Shown: piece after piece, positions 1-6,322 of the stretch
Layout of the letters: each line of letters starts with the position of its first letter
How positions within the stretch are numbered: position 1 is the first letter of the stretch
Origin: an uncultured Dechloromonas sp.
GTDB lineage: Bacteria > Pseudomonadota > Gammaproteobacteria > Burkholderiales > Rhodocyclaceae
DNA: 7,406 nucleotides
Assembly: GCA_946477505.1 (NCBI GenBank)
Contig: CAMKYP010000190.1
Span: 1-7,406, forward strand
Reading direction: 5' to 3'
Program-made: the position numbers and the translations under genes
Notes under the pieces: model-generated
Seen by the model: the letters and a program-made list of their open reading frames with translations, nothing else
The model's database searches: none
What the model was told of the DNA's origin: nothing

Positions 1-113
1 GCAAGAAGAAGCTTCTGGAAAAGCAGAAGGCCGGCAAGAAGCGCATGAAGCAGGTGGGTTCTGTGGAGATTCCGCAAGAGGCCTTCCTCGCCGTGTTGCG
101 CGTCGATAACTGA
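1..113 (+). CDS. lepA: Elongation factor 4 (LepA), C-terminal end, partial
   Basis: Reading from base 3, the 36 codons before the TGA at 111-113 give a Lys-rich stretch, then K-R-M-K-Q-V-G-S-V-E-I-P-Q-E-A-F-L-A-V-L and a short tail. This is the hallmark C-terminus of LepA/EF4, the ribosomal back-translocase GTPase. Its C-terminal domain inserts toward the ribosomal A site, and the basic K/R cluster seen here is typical of it. The rest of the protein (the G domain) lies left of the window. lepB follows after 14 bases. The lepA-lepB pairing is classical in proteobacteria and supports the identification. The two genes are probably cotranscribed, because no terminator is visible between them. Confidence 0.93.
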   Translation, partial: KKKLLEKQKAGKKRMKQVGSVEIPQEAFLAVLRVDN

Positions 114-127
114 GGACGAGATTCACG

Positions 128-916
128 ATGAACTTTGCCCTGATTCTGTTTGTGCTGCTGGTGATCACCGGTGTGCTGTATGCAGTCGATATCCTGAAGT
201 TCCGCAAGCTGCGCACCAAGGATGCCAAGGAGCCGCTTTGGGTGGAGTGGGGCGCCAGCTTCTTTCCGGTCATTCTGATTGTGTTCGTTCTGCGTTCCTT
301 TCTTTTCGAGCCGTTCAAGATTCCGTCCGGATCGATGATCCCGACTCTGTTGGTTGGTGACTTCATTCTGGTTAACAAATTCACCTATGGCATTCGCCTG
401 CCGGTCATCAACAAAAAGATCATTGCCATCAATTCTCCACAGCGCGGTGATGTCATGGTCTTTCGCTATCCGGAGGACCCTTCGCTTGATTACATCAAAC
501 GTGTTGTCGGCCTGCCGGGTGATACGGTGTCTTATCAGAACAAGAAGCTGGCGATCAACGGTGTCATGGTTCCGACGCAGAGGATTGGCGATTATTTGCA
601 TCCCGAGCGCTTGTATTACTCGGAGCAATTTCAGGAAAAACTGGGGGATGTCGAACATCGGGCGCTGAACGACGCCGATGCCCCGGCCTTCATACCTGAT
701 GCCGCACGCTTTCCGCACCGTGAGAATTGCACATACAATGCAGCTGGCGTTATTTGCAAGGTGCCGGAGGGGCACTATTTCATGATGGGCGACAACCGTG
801 ACAATAGCCGTGACAGTCGTGCCTGGGGGTTTGTCCCGGAAGAGAATATTGTCGGCAAGGCATTCTTTATCTGGCTGAATTTTAGCGATCTCGGCCGGAT
901 CGGTTCCTTCAAGTAA
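128..916 (+). CDS. lepB: Signal peptidase I
   Basis: This is the inner-membrane serine protease that removes signal peptides from exported preproteins. The 262-residue protein has two N-terminal hydrophobic segments (about 3-22 and 45-60), then the periplasmic catalytic domain. Box B is F-K-I-P-S-G-S-M-I-P-T-L at 63-74, with nucleophile Ser69. The general-base Lys is K124 in D-Y-I-K-R-V-V-G-L-P-G-D. Box E starts at G-D-N-R-D-N-S at 221 and runs into S-R-A-W-G-F-V-P. Two cysteines (C201, C210) sit where the E. coli enzyme has a disulfide pair. All catalytic motifs are intact, and the length is normal for a betaproteobacterial LepB (shorter than the 324-residue E. coli protein). The start is chosen by the TM1 position and a GAGG at 112-115, which overlaps the lepA stop. 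The gene lies between lepA and a DUF4845 gene, as in many beta- and gammaproteobacteria. Confidence 0.97.
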   Translation: MNFALILFVLLVITGVLYAVDILKFRKLRTKDAKEPLWVEWGASFFPVILIVFVLRSFLFEPFKIPSGSMIPTLLVGDFILVNKFTYGIRLPVINKKIIAINSPQRGDVMVFRYPEDPSLDYIKRVVGLPGDTVSYQNKKLAINGVMVPTQRIGDYLHPERLYYSEQFQEKLGDVEHRALNDADAPAFIPDAARFPHRENCTYNAAGVICKVPEGHYFMMGDNRDNSRDSRAWGFVPEENIVGKAFFIWLNFSDLGRIGSFK

Positions 917-923
917 GGGGAGA
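915..923 (+). promoter_or_regulatory. Strong ribosome binding site of the DUF4845 gene
   Basis: The purine run AAGGGGAGA begins inside the lepB stop codon (TAA 914-916) and ends three bases before the ATG at 927. It is the best Shine-Dalgarno sequence in the window and fixes the start of the small gene. It also links translation of that gene closely to the end of lepB. Confidence 0.75.
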
Positions 924-926
924 CAG

Positions 927-1280
927 ATGAACAAACAACGTGGCGTCGCACTCTCAGGGCTGCTGTTCTGGAGCGTCATTCTGGTTCTTGTCGCCGTGCT
1001 TGGCATGAAGGTTCTGCCGACCTATATCGAATACACCAAGATTCTGAAGGATGCGAAAGCAACAGTTTCCAAGGTTGGGCCGGATTCGACGGTCGCCGAT
1101 GTGCGTCGCGCTTTCGACAAGTTTGCCGAAATCGACATGCTGGACTTCAAATCGAGCGATCTCGATGTCACCAAGGATGGTGGCAAAATCGTTATCGAAT
1201 TCGGCTACGAAAAGCGCATCCATCTGTTCTGGAATGTCAGTCTGCTGATCGACTACAAGGGTTCGACCGCTGGGTCATAA
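927..1280 (+). CDS. DUF4845 family small membrane-anchored protein
   Basis: The 117-residue protein begins M-N-K-Q-R-G and has a single hydrophobic segment at about residues 8-28. A soluble, mixed-charge domain of about 85 residues follows and probably faces the periplasm. It matches the DUF4845 family, which recurs between lepB and rnc in beta- and gammaproteobacteria and whose function is unknown to me. The N-terminus resembles a type IV pilin: a basic R-G precedes a long hydrophobic helix that runs into K-V-L-P-T-Y-I-E-Y. However, the Glu expected five residues after a prepilin cleavage site is absent (Gly11 there), so processing by a prepilin peptidase is not supported. The start is set by the strong AAGGGGAG just upstream. 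The gene sits 10 bases after lepB and 4 before rnc, so it is surely in the same transcript. The family assignment is good; the function is unknown. Confidence 0.85.
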   Translation: MNKQRGVALSGLLFWSVILVLVAVLGMKVLPTYIEYTKILKDAKATVSKVGPDSTVADVRRAFDKFAEIDMLDFKSSDLDVTKDGGKIVIEFGYEKRIHLFWNVSLLIDYKGSTAGS

Positions 1281-1284
1281 GGGC

Positions 1285-1953
1285 ATGACTGCGCAGGCTG
1301 TTGCCAGGAAACTTGGTCATGTCTTTTCCGATGAGGGGCTGCTGAAAACGGCCCTGACTCATCGGAGTTACGGTACTCCCAACAATGAGCGCCTGGAATT
1401 CCTGGGTGATGGAATTCTCGATTTCGTGATCGCCGCCTCGTTGTTTCAGCGTTTTCCAAATTTGCCCGAGGGTGATCTGTCGCGTTTGCGGGCGAACATG
1501 GTTCGCCAAGAGTCGCTGCACCGGTTGGCGCAGGAATTGAATATCGGAGATGTCCTGCGCCTCGGAGAAGGCGAGCTGAAAAGCGGCGGGGCGCAACGTC
1601 CGTCAATACTGGCCGATGCGCTTGAGGCAGTGTTTGGGGCGATCTATCTTGATGCCGGTTTTACGGCAGCACAACAGATTATCGAGAAGCTTTACGCACC
1701 CATGCTCGATGAATTGAAACCAGGCCAATTCCAGAAAGATGCCAAGACCCGTCTGCAGGAGTGGTTGCAAGGGCATAAGAAGCCCTTGCCGCGCTACCAA
1801 CTGCTGGAAACGACTGGTGCAGCACACTTGCAGCGTTTCGAGGTAGCCTGCGAGATCGACAACCCCGTCTTGCGCACCGTCGGACACGGCACCAGCCGGC
1901 GTATTGCCGAGCAGGTTGCCGCCGAACAGGCCCTGAAAGAACTTCAAGCATGA
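1285..1953 (+). CDS. rnc: Ribonuclease III
   Basis: This double-strand-specific endoribonuclease processes rRNA precursors and structured mRNAs. The 222-residue protein has an N-terminal RNase III domain (about 5-150) and a C-terminal double-stranded RNA-binding domain (about 152-220). The signature N-E-R-L-E-F-L-G-D is at 34-42. The metal-site acids E35, E38, D42, E62, D111 and E114 match E. coli E38, E41, D45, E65, D114 and E117. The signature continues G-I-L-D-F, where S-x-L-N-F is more usual; these are mild substitutions next to the active site. The binding domain carries K-T-R-L-Q-E-W-L-Q-G at about 154-163 and the RNA-contact segment G-T-S-R-R-I-A-E-Q near 200. The ATG is only one base after a weak AAGGG at 1279-1283 that overlaps the preceding stop, which suggests coupling. 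It overlaps era by ATGA. In E. coli, RNase III cleaves its own leader; no such leader hairpin is recognisable here because rnc lies inside the operon. Confidence 0.97.
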   Translation: MTAQAVARKLGHVFSDEGLLKTALTHRSYGTPNNERLEFLGDGILDFVIAASLFQRFPNLPEGDLSRLRANMVRQESLHRLAQELNIGDVLRLGEGELKSGGAQRPSILADALEAVFGAIYLDAGFTAAQQIIEKLYAPMLDELKPGQFQKDAKTRLQEWLQGHKKPLPRYQLLETTGAAHLQRFEVACEIDNPVLRTVGHGTSRRIAEQVAAEQALKELQA

Positions 1954-2834
1954 AAAAAATCCGTTCCGGCTATATCGCCATCGTTGGTCGTCCTAACGTC
2001 GGGAAGTCGACCTTGCTCAATCGTCTGGTCGGCGAGAAGATCAGTATCGTTTCGCGGAAGGCGCAGACGACGCGGCACCGTATTACAGGCATCTTGACCA
2101 GCGATGATGCGCAGTTCGTCTTTGTCGATACCCCGGGATTCCAGACCAAGTTTTCCAATGCCCTGAACCGCGCCATGAATCGCGGCGTGACGCAGACGCT
2201 GAATGACGTCGATGTCGTCTTGTTCGTGGTCGAAGCCGGGCGATACGATGCCAAGGACAAATCCGTCGTTCGCCTCCTTCCCAAGGACCGGCCTGTTATT
2301 TTGGTGGTCAACAAGACCGATCAGCTCAAAGAGCGCAACGCGCTATTGCCGTTTTTGGCGACTGTGTCGGCCGATTTCGACTATGCGGCGGTTGTACCCA
2401 TCAGCGCCGCCAAGGGAAAGCAAACCGATGAGTTGCTCGCTGAGGCGCGGAAGCATCTGCCCAATGAGGGCCTGATGTTCCCGGAAGACGACTTGACCGA
2501 CAAGAGTGAACGTTTCTTGGCTTCCGAATATATTCGCGAGAAAGTCTTCCGCCTGCTGGGCGATGAACTGCCTTATGCGACAGCCGTCGAAATCGAGCGC
2601 TTCGAGGTCGAAGGCACATTGCGCCGGATATATGCCGCGATTGTCGTTGATCGCGAAGGCCACAAGGCTATCGTTATCGGCAAGGGCGGTGAGTCGCTGA
2701 AGCGCATCGCCAGCGAGGCGCGGCAGGATATGGAGCGGCTTTTCGATGGCAAGGTTTACCTTGAAATTTGGGTCAAGGTGAAATCCGGCTGGAACGACGA
2801 TGAGCGTCTGCTGAAGAGCCTCGGCTACGAATGA
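1950..2834 (+). CDS. era: GTPase Era, 16S rRNA binding
   Basis: Era is an essential GTPase that binds the 3' end of 16S rRNA and assists 30S subunit maturation, at the cytoplasmic membrane and ribosome. The 294-residue protein has all G motifs: P-loop G-R-P-N-V-G-K-S at 13-20, the switch I Thr within A-Q-T-T-R-H-R (39-44), D-T-P-G at 60-63, N-K-T-D at 121-124 and S-A at 152-153. The C-terminal KH domain carries G-K-G-G-E-S-L-K-R-I-A at 244-254 and ends in the family's K-S-G-W-x-(3)-E-R-L-L-K-S-L-G-Y tail. Its length is normal. The rnc-era-recO order is widely conserved and matches the shared role of RNase III and Era in rRNA processing. The start overlaps the rnc stop by ATGA (1950-1953), and the stop overlaps recO by ATGA (2831-2834). 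Confidence 0.98.
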   Translation: MKKIRSGYIAIVGRPNVGKSTLLNRLVGEKISIVSRKAQTTRHRITGILTSDDAQFVFVDTPGFQTKFSNALNRAMNRGVTQTLNDVDVVLFVVEAGRYDAKDKSVVRLLPKDRPVILVVNKTDQLKERNALLPFLATVSADFDYAAVVPISAAKGKQTDELLAEARKHLPNEGLMFPEDDLTDKSERFLASEYIREKVFRLLGDELPYATAVEIERFEVEGTLRRIYAAIVVDREGHKAIVIGKGGESLKRIASEARQDMERLFDGKVYLEIWVKVKSGWNDDERLLKSLGYE

Positions 2835-3559
2835 GCCTGCGCAGTAAGGTCGACGGCCAGCCGGCCTACGTTCTGCACACCTATCCCTTTCGGGAAACCA
2901 GTTTGATTGTCGAAGTTTTTTCCCGAGATTTCGGGAGAATGGCCCTGCTCGCCCGTGGTGCGCGTCGGCCGCGCTCTGCCATCCGTGGTCTGCTAATGGC
3001 CTTCCAGCCACTCGAAATAGGCTGGGCTGGCAAGGGCGAGGTGCTCACCCTGATGAAGGCAGAGTGGCAAGGCGGACAACCTCTCCTGGTGGGTGAGGCG
3101 CTGTTCTGCGGCTATTACCTGAACGAACTGTTGATCCACCTGCTGCCACGAGAAGATGCCCATGAGCGGCTTTTCGGGCGCTATGCCGAGATGCTGGCGC
3201 GTCTCGCTGAGGATCCGCAGGGCAAGGTTCGGGAAGCCGATCTGCGCCGCTTCGAGAAGGCACTCCTGCAGGAGCTCGGCTACGGCCTGACTCTGAATCA
3301 CGATAGCGACGGCACACCCATCGTTGCGGATGCCCATTACACTTATCGCATGGAGCAGGGGCCTGTTCGGCTGGAGCATGATGCAGGTGCATCGCAGGTG
3401 GTCAGTGGTAAAACCTTGCATGATCTCGATGCTGAGGATTTTTCCGATCCTCGGTCGCGCCAGGAAGCGAAAGCGCTCATGCGGACCTTGATGGCCTATT
3501 ACCTGGCCGGCAAGGAACTGGAAACACGGAAAATATTCAAGGAGTTGCAAGAGTTATGA
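2831..3559 (+). CDS. recO: DNA repair protein RecO
   Basis: RecO is the recombination mediator that works with RecR (and RecF) to load RecA onto SSB-coated single-stranded DNA. The 242-residue protein has the N-terminal OB fold (about 1-80), with the family motif Y-P-F-R-E-T-S-L-I-V at 18-27 and the basic A-R-G-A-R-R-P-R-S at 41-49. A helical domain follows with Y-Y-L-N-E-L-L-I-H-L-L-P. The C-terminus is L-M-R-T-L-M-A-Y-Y-L-A-G-K-E-L-E-T-R-K, typical of proteobacterial RecO. The four-Cys zinc site of Deinococcus-type RecO is absent, as in E. coli. The start overlaps the era stop by ATGA, and the stop overlaps the pdxJ start by ATGA. AAGGAG at 3539-3544 near its 3' end can serve pdxJ. Confidence 0.95.
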   Translation: MSLRSKVDGQPAYVLHTYPFRETSLIVEVFSRDFGRMALLARGARRPRSAIRGLLMAFQPLEIGWAGKGEVLTLMKAEWQGGQPLLVGEALFCGYYLNELLIHLLPREDAHERLFGRYAEMLARLAEDPQGKVREADLRRFEKALLQELGYGLTLNHDSDGTPIVADAHYTYRMEQGPVRLEHDAGASQVVSGKTLHDLDAEDFSDPRSRQEAKALMRTLMAYYLAGKELETRKIFKELQEL

Positions 3560-4280
3560 TTGAACTGGGCGTCAATATCGATCACATTGCCACCATCCGC
3601 CAGGCACGCCGGACTTACGAGCCGGACCCGGTCTGGGGAGCTGTCGAGGCGCATTTGGGCGGTGCGGATGGCATCACCGTACATTTGCGCGAAGATCGTC
3701 GGCACATTCAGGATGCGGATGTTCGCCGGCTGCGCGAAACGACGCAGATCAAGCTGAATCTGGAAATGGCGGCAACCGATGAAATGGTTGGCATCGCCTG
3801 CGCACTCAAGCCCGAAATGGCCATGCTGGTTCCCGAAGGGCGGCATGAGGTGACGACTGAAGGCGGTCTCGATATCCTGGCGCAGGAAAGCCGCCTTACC
3901 GACGTCATTTCCCGACTTGCCGACGTCGGTATCATGACTAGCGTATTCATCGACGCCGAGCCGAACCAGATCGAAGCGGCAGCCCGTATAGGAGCCCGTG
4001 TCTGCGAGGTTCATACCGGCCCTTATGCCCATGCCTTCCATGATCGCGGGCGCGATGCGGAAGCGCCGGCCGTTCTTGCCGAACTGGACAAGATCCGCAA
4101 GGCCGGCGAAACGATTCGCCAGTTGGGTATGCGCTTTAACGCTGGACATGCCTTGAATTACTACAACGTCCAGCCAGTATCGGTCATGCGATTGTCAGCC
4201 GTGCCGTATTCGTCGGCTTGCGCGAAGCGGTGCGGGAAATGAAAGTTTTGATGCGCGAAGCAGCGCAAGCCGGCGAATGA
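3556..4280 (+). pseudogene. pdxJ: Pyridoxine 5'-phosphate synthase, 3' end disrupted by a frameshifting deletion
   Basis: PdxJ condenses 1-deoxyxylulose 5-phosphate with 3-amino-2-oxopropyl phosphate to form pyridoxine 5'-phosphate in vitamin B6 synthesis. Residues 1-206 are a normal PdxJ barrel: N7, D9-H10, R18, H43, R45, H50, E70 and H198 match E. coli N9, 11-12, R20, H45, R47, H52, E72 and H193. After N-V-Q-P (204-207) the open frame diverges into 21 unrelated residues and stops at 4240-4242 (228 aa). From 4179 another frame encodes I-G-H-A-I-V-S-R-A and the rest of the normal C-terminus to TGA 4278-4280, which overlaps acpS by ATGA. Family members have about 12 residues between N-V-Q/K and I-G-H-A-I; only 5 bases remain here, so about 31 nt seem lost. 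The lost or shifted part includes the phosphate-binding G-H (E. coli 215-216) and the last barrel helix. The start overlaps recO. The gene may be a real loss, or an assembly or sequencing error. Confidence 0.85.
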
Positions 4281-4654
4281 TTTACGGCATTGGCACCGAT
4301 ATCGTTGCCGTGGCCCGCATGCGCGGTATCTGGGAGCGACACGGTGACAAGGTGCTGGAAAAACTTCTCGCGCCGCAGGAAATGCCTGACTTTGCCCGGG
4401 CGGCGGACAAGGGGCGTTTCCTGGCGAAGCGCTTCGCTGCCAAGGAAGCATTCAGCAAGGCCCTCGGTTCGGGGGTACGCCCACCGGCAACGCTGCCGGC
4501 TATTGCCGTTACCCATGACGACTTGGGAAAACCGGTGCTGGATTTCGCGCCCGCGCTGAACGCGCTGCTTCTGGAAAAGAATCTGAAAGCCCATCTCTCG
4601 ATTAGCGACGAAGCCGATTACGCCGTTGCCTATGTCATTCTGGAGCACGCATGA
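4277..4654 (+). CDS. acpS: Holo-[acyl-carrier-protein] synthase
   Basis: AcpS transfers the 4'-phosphopantetheine arm of coenzyme A to the conserved Ser of acyl carrier protein, an essential step for fatty acid synthesis. The 125-residue protein is the usual trimeric AcpS size. It starts M-I-Y-G-I-G-T-D-I-V, with Mg-binding D8. It has the second motif K-R-F-A-A-K-E-A-F-S-K-A-L-G (51-64), with metal ligand E57 and catalytic-site K61. Near the end is S-I-S-D-E-A-D-Y-A-V-A-Y-V, the typical L-S-x-S-D family ending. The ATG overlaps the original pdxJ stop (ATGA 4277-4280). There is no good Shine-Dalgarno; the nearest purine run is GAAG at 4257-4260. Its translation therefore probably depended on ribosomes finishing pdxJ. 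The stop overlaps nagZ by ATGA. The pdxJ-acpS pairing is classical in proteobacteria. Confidence 0.97.
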   Translation: MIYGIGTDIVAVARMRGIWERHGDKVLEKLLAPQEMPDFARAADKGRFLAKRFAAKEAFSKALGSGVRPPATLPAIAVTHDDLGKPVLDFAPALNALLLEKNLKAHLSISDEADYAVAYVILEHA

Positions 4655-5670
4655 AGCATCTTCCCCTCGGGCCGCTGATGATCGATATCGCCGGTACCGA
4701 ACTGACCGATCTCGATCGTGAGCGCCTGTGCCATCCGCTGGTTGGCGGAATCATCCTGTTCTCCCGCAACTATGCCGATCCACAGCAGTTGTCCGCGCTG
4801 ACCACTGCCATCCATGCCTTGCGCACGCCGTCCTTGTTGATCGCGGTTGATCATGAAGGGGGCAGGGTGCAGCGCTTCCGCGATGGCTTTACCCGCCTGC
4901 CGCCGATGGCGCTGCTGGGCAAGCTGTGGGATCGTGATCCGGCCGGCGCATGCGTGGCTGCTGGGCAAGTTGGCTACGTGCTAGCAGCGGAACTGCGGGC
5001 GCGTGGTGTCGATTATTCATTCACGCCAGTTCTCGACCTCGATTATGGCCCTTCGCGCGTTATTGGCGATCGCGCTTTTCATCGCCGTCCCGAAGTTGTG
5101 ATCCAACTGGCCGAAGCGCTTGGACAGGGCTTGCGGCAAGCCGGCATGAGTAGTTGTGGCAAACATTTTCCCGGGCATGGCTACGTCATTCCGGATTCGC
5201 ATGTCGAACTGCCGGTCGATGATCGGGCTTTCGATGCCATGCAGGAAGACATCGAGCCCTATCGCCGCTTACCCCTTGGCGGGGTGATGGCGGCGCATGT
5301 GATTTACAATTGCATGGATTGCAATACGGCCGTATTTTCAAATAGATGGATTAACTATTTGAGAGATAACATTAAATTTGACGGCGTTGTTTTTACTGAT
5401 GATTTGTCGATGGCTGGCGCCGGCATCGTCGGCGACATGCTGGTGCGTGTCGAAACGGCTTATGCCGCAGGTTGCGACATGCTGCTCGTCTGCAATGCGC
5501 CGGATGCCGTGGGGAACGTGCTGGCCAACTGGAAGCCTGAAGTCGATTTGTGTCGTGGTCAGCGTCTCGAATCCTTGATTCCCCTTGAGCCAGCCAAATC
5601 TTGGGAGCAATTGCAGGTTGATCCGTTTTATCGGGCGGCGCTACAGACCATTGCTGACTTGATGGCTTGA
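4651..5670 (+). CDS. nagZ: Beta-N-acetylhexosaminidase NagZ (GH3)
   Basis: NagZ is a cytoplasmic glycoside hydrolase family 3 enzyme. It removes N-acetylglucosamine from GlcNAc-1,6-anhydroMurNAc peptides during cell-wall recycling; its product can signal AmpC beta-lactamase induction in species that have AmpR. The 339-residue protein shows A-V-D-H-E-G-G-R-V-Q-R-F at 65-76, K-H-F-P-G-H-G at 171-177, the D182-S-H184 catalytic dyad, and F-T-D-D-L-S-M at 248-254 with nucleophile D250 (E. coli D174, H176, D248). All catalytic residues are intact, and the length matches the single-domain gammaproteobacterial and betaproteobacterial form. It starts in the ATGA overlap with acpS, with GGAG at 4642-4645. 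Oddly, codons for about residues 217-253 are strongly AT-rich and encode N-C-M-D-C-N-T and N-R-W-I-N-Y-L-R-D-N, where relatives usually have Pro- and Arg-rich residues. It is the last gene of the operon before a hairpin. Confidence 0.96.
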   Translation: MKHLPLGPLMIDIAGTELTDLDRERLCHPLVGGIILFSRNYADPQQLSALTTAIHALRTPSLLIAVDHEGGRVQRFRDGFTRLPPMALLGKLWDRDPAGACVAAGQVGYVLAAELRARGVDYSFTPVLDLDYGPSRVIGDRAFHRRPEVVIQLAEALGQGLRQAGMSSCGKHFPGHGYVIPDSHVELPVDDRAFDAMQEDIEPYRRLPLGGVMAAHVIYNCMDCNTAVFSNRWINYLRDNIKFDGVVFTDDLSMAGAGIVGDMLVRVETAYAAGCDMLLVCNAPDAVGNVLANWKPEVDLCRGQRLESLIPLEPAKSWEQLQVDPFYRAALQTIADLMA

Positions 5671-5675
5671 AATGC

Positions 5676-5701
5676 AATCGGGCAGCCGAAGCTGCCCGAT
5701 T
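5676..5701. terminator. Bidirectional hairpin terminator between nagZ and efp
   Basis: AATCGGGCAGC at 5676-5686 pairs perfectly with GCTGCCCGATT at 5691-5701, giving an 11-bp stem with a CGAA loop. It sits 5 bases after the nagZ stop and 26 bases beyond the efp stop, exactly between two convergent genes, and so can end transcription from both sides. The T-runs are weak: TTGGTGT follows on the + strand and ATTTC on the - strand. Intrinsic termination strength is therefore uncertain; the hairpin may also protect the 3' ends. Confidence 0.8.
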
Positions 5702-5727
5702 GGTGTGAAGCGAGAACGGCGTATTGC

Positions 5728-6285
5728 TTACTTGACGCGGTTCTTGTATTCGTCGGTACGGGTGTCGATTTCGATCTTGTCGCCGATGCTGACGAAAGCC
5801 GGAACCGGCAGTTCAAAGCCAGTGGCCAGCTTGGCCGGCTTCATGACCTTGCCCGAGGTGTCGCCCTTGACGGCGGGTTCGGTGTAAACGACTTCACGCA
5901 CGACACTGTTCGGCAGTTCGACCGAGATGGCCTTGCCGTTGTAGAAAACGACTTCACAAGCCAAGCCGTCTTCCAGGTATTTCAGCGCGTCGACCATGTT
6001 TTCGGCTTCGACCTCGAACTGCTCGTAGTCGGCGTCCATGAAGACATACATTGGGTCGGCGAAGTAGGAGTAGGTCACTTCCTTTTTGTCGAGGATGACC
6101 ACTTCGAACTTGTCGTCAGCCTTGTAGACCGCTTCGGAAGCGGCACCGGTCAACAGGTTCTTGAGCTTCATCTTGACCACGGCGGCATTGCGGCCAGACT
6201 TGTTGTACTCGCTCTTCTGGACGACGAGCGGGTCGGCACCAACCATGATGACGTTGCCGGAGCGGAGTTCCATTGCGGTTTTCAT
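5728..6285 (-). CDS. efp: Translation elongation factor P, Arg32 (EarP-modified) type
   Basis: EF-P binds ribosomes stalled at consecutive prolines and promotes peptide bond formation. The 185-residue protein has the usual three beta-barrel domains: a KOW-like N domain (about 1-63), a central OB domain (about 65-127) and a C-terminal OB domain (about 130-185). It ends in the family's T-R-T-D-E-Y-K-N-R-V. The loop that reaches the peptidyl-transferase centre is E-Y-N-K-S-G-R-N-A-A at 26-35, with Arg32 at the tip. This is the variant modified by rhamnose, unlike the Lys34 of E. coli, which is beta-lysylated. The gene for the modifying enzyme, earP, lies just upstream on the same strand, which agrees. 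The start is set by the conserved M-K-T-A-M-E-L-R-S-G opening. The upstream purine run TAGAGAA makes only a weak Shine-Dalgarno. Confidence 0.98.
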   Translation of the reverse strand: MKTAMELRSGNVIMVGADPLVVQKSEYNKSGRNAAVVKMKLKNLLTGAASEAVYKADDKFEVVILDKKEVTYSYFADPMYVFMDADYEQFEVEAENMVDALKYLEDGLACEVVFYNGKAISVELPNSVVREVVYTEPAVKGDTSGKVMKPAKLATGFELPVPAFVSIGDKIEIDTRTDEYKNRVK

Positions 6286-6322
6286 ACGGGATTCTCTACG
6301 ATCAGAAAAAGATAAACGTTAA

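Noticed and set aside
1395..1420. Repeated TGGAATTC within rnc
   Set aside because: The two copies fall in codons of the conserved RNase III signature (L-E-F and G-I-L). This is coincidence from coding constraint, not a repeat element.
2343..3011. 222-codon - strand open frame across era and recO
   Set aside because: It lies opposite two confident genes and resembles no family. It spans the era/recO junction without its own signals.
3499..4149. Long 216-codon open frame on the - strand opposite pdxJ
   Set aside because: It is antisense to well-conserved pdxJ and recO coding sequence. It has no recognisable domain or ribosome binding site, and is a GC-driven shadow frame.
4201..4280. Programmed frameshift as an explanation for pdxJ
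   Set aside because: There is no slippery heptamer or downstream structure at the junction. About a dozen conserved residues are missing, not merely out of frame, so a deletion explains it better.
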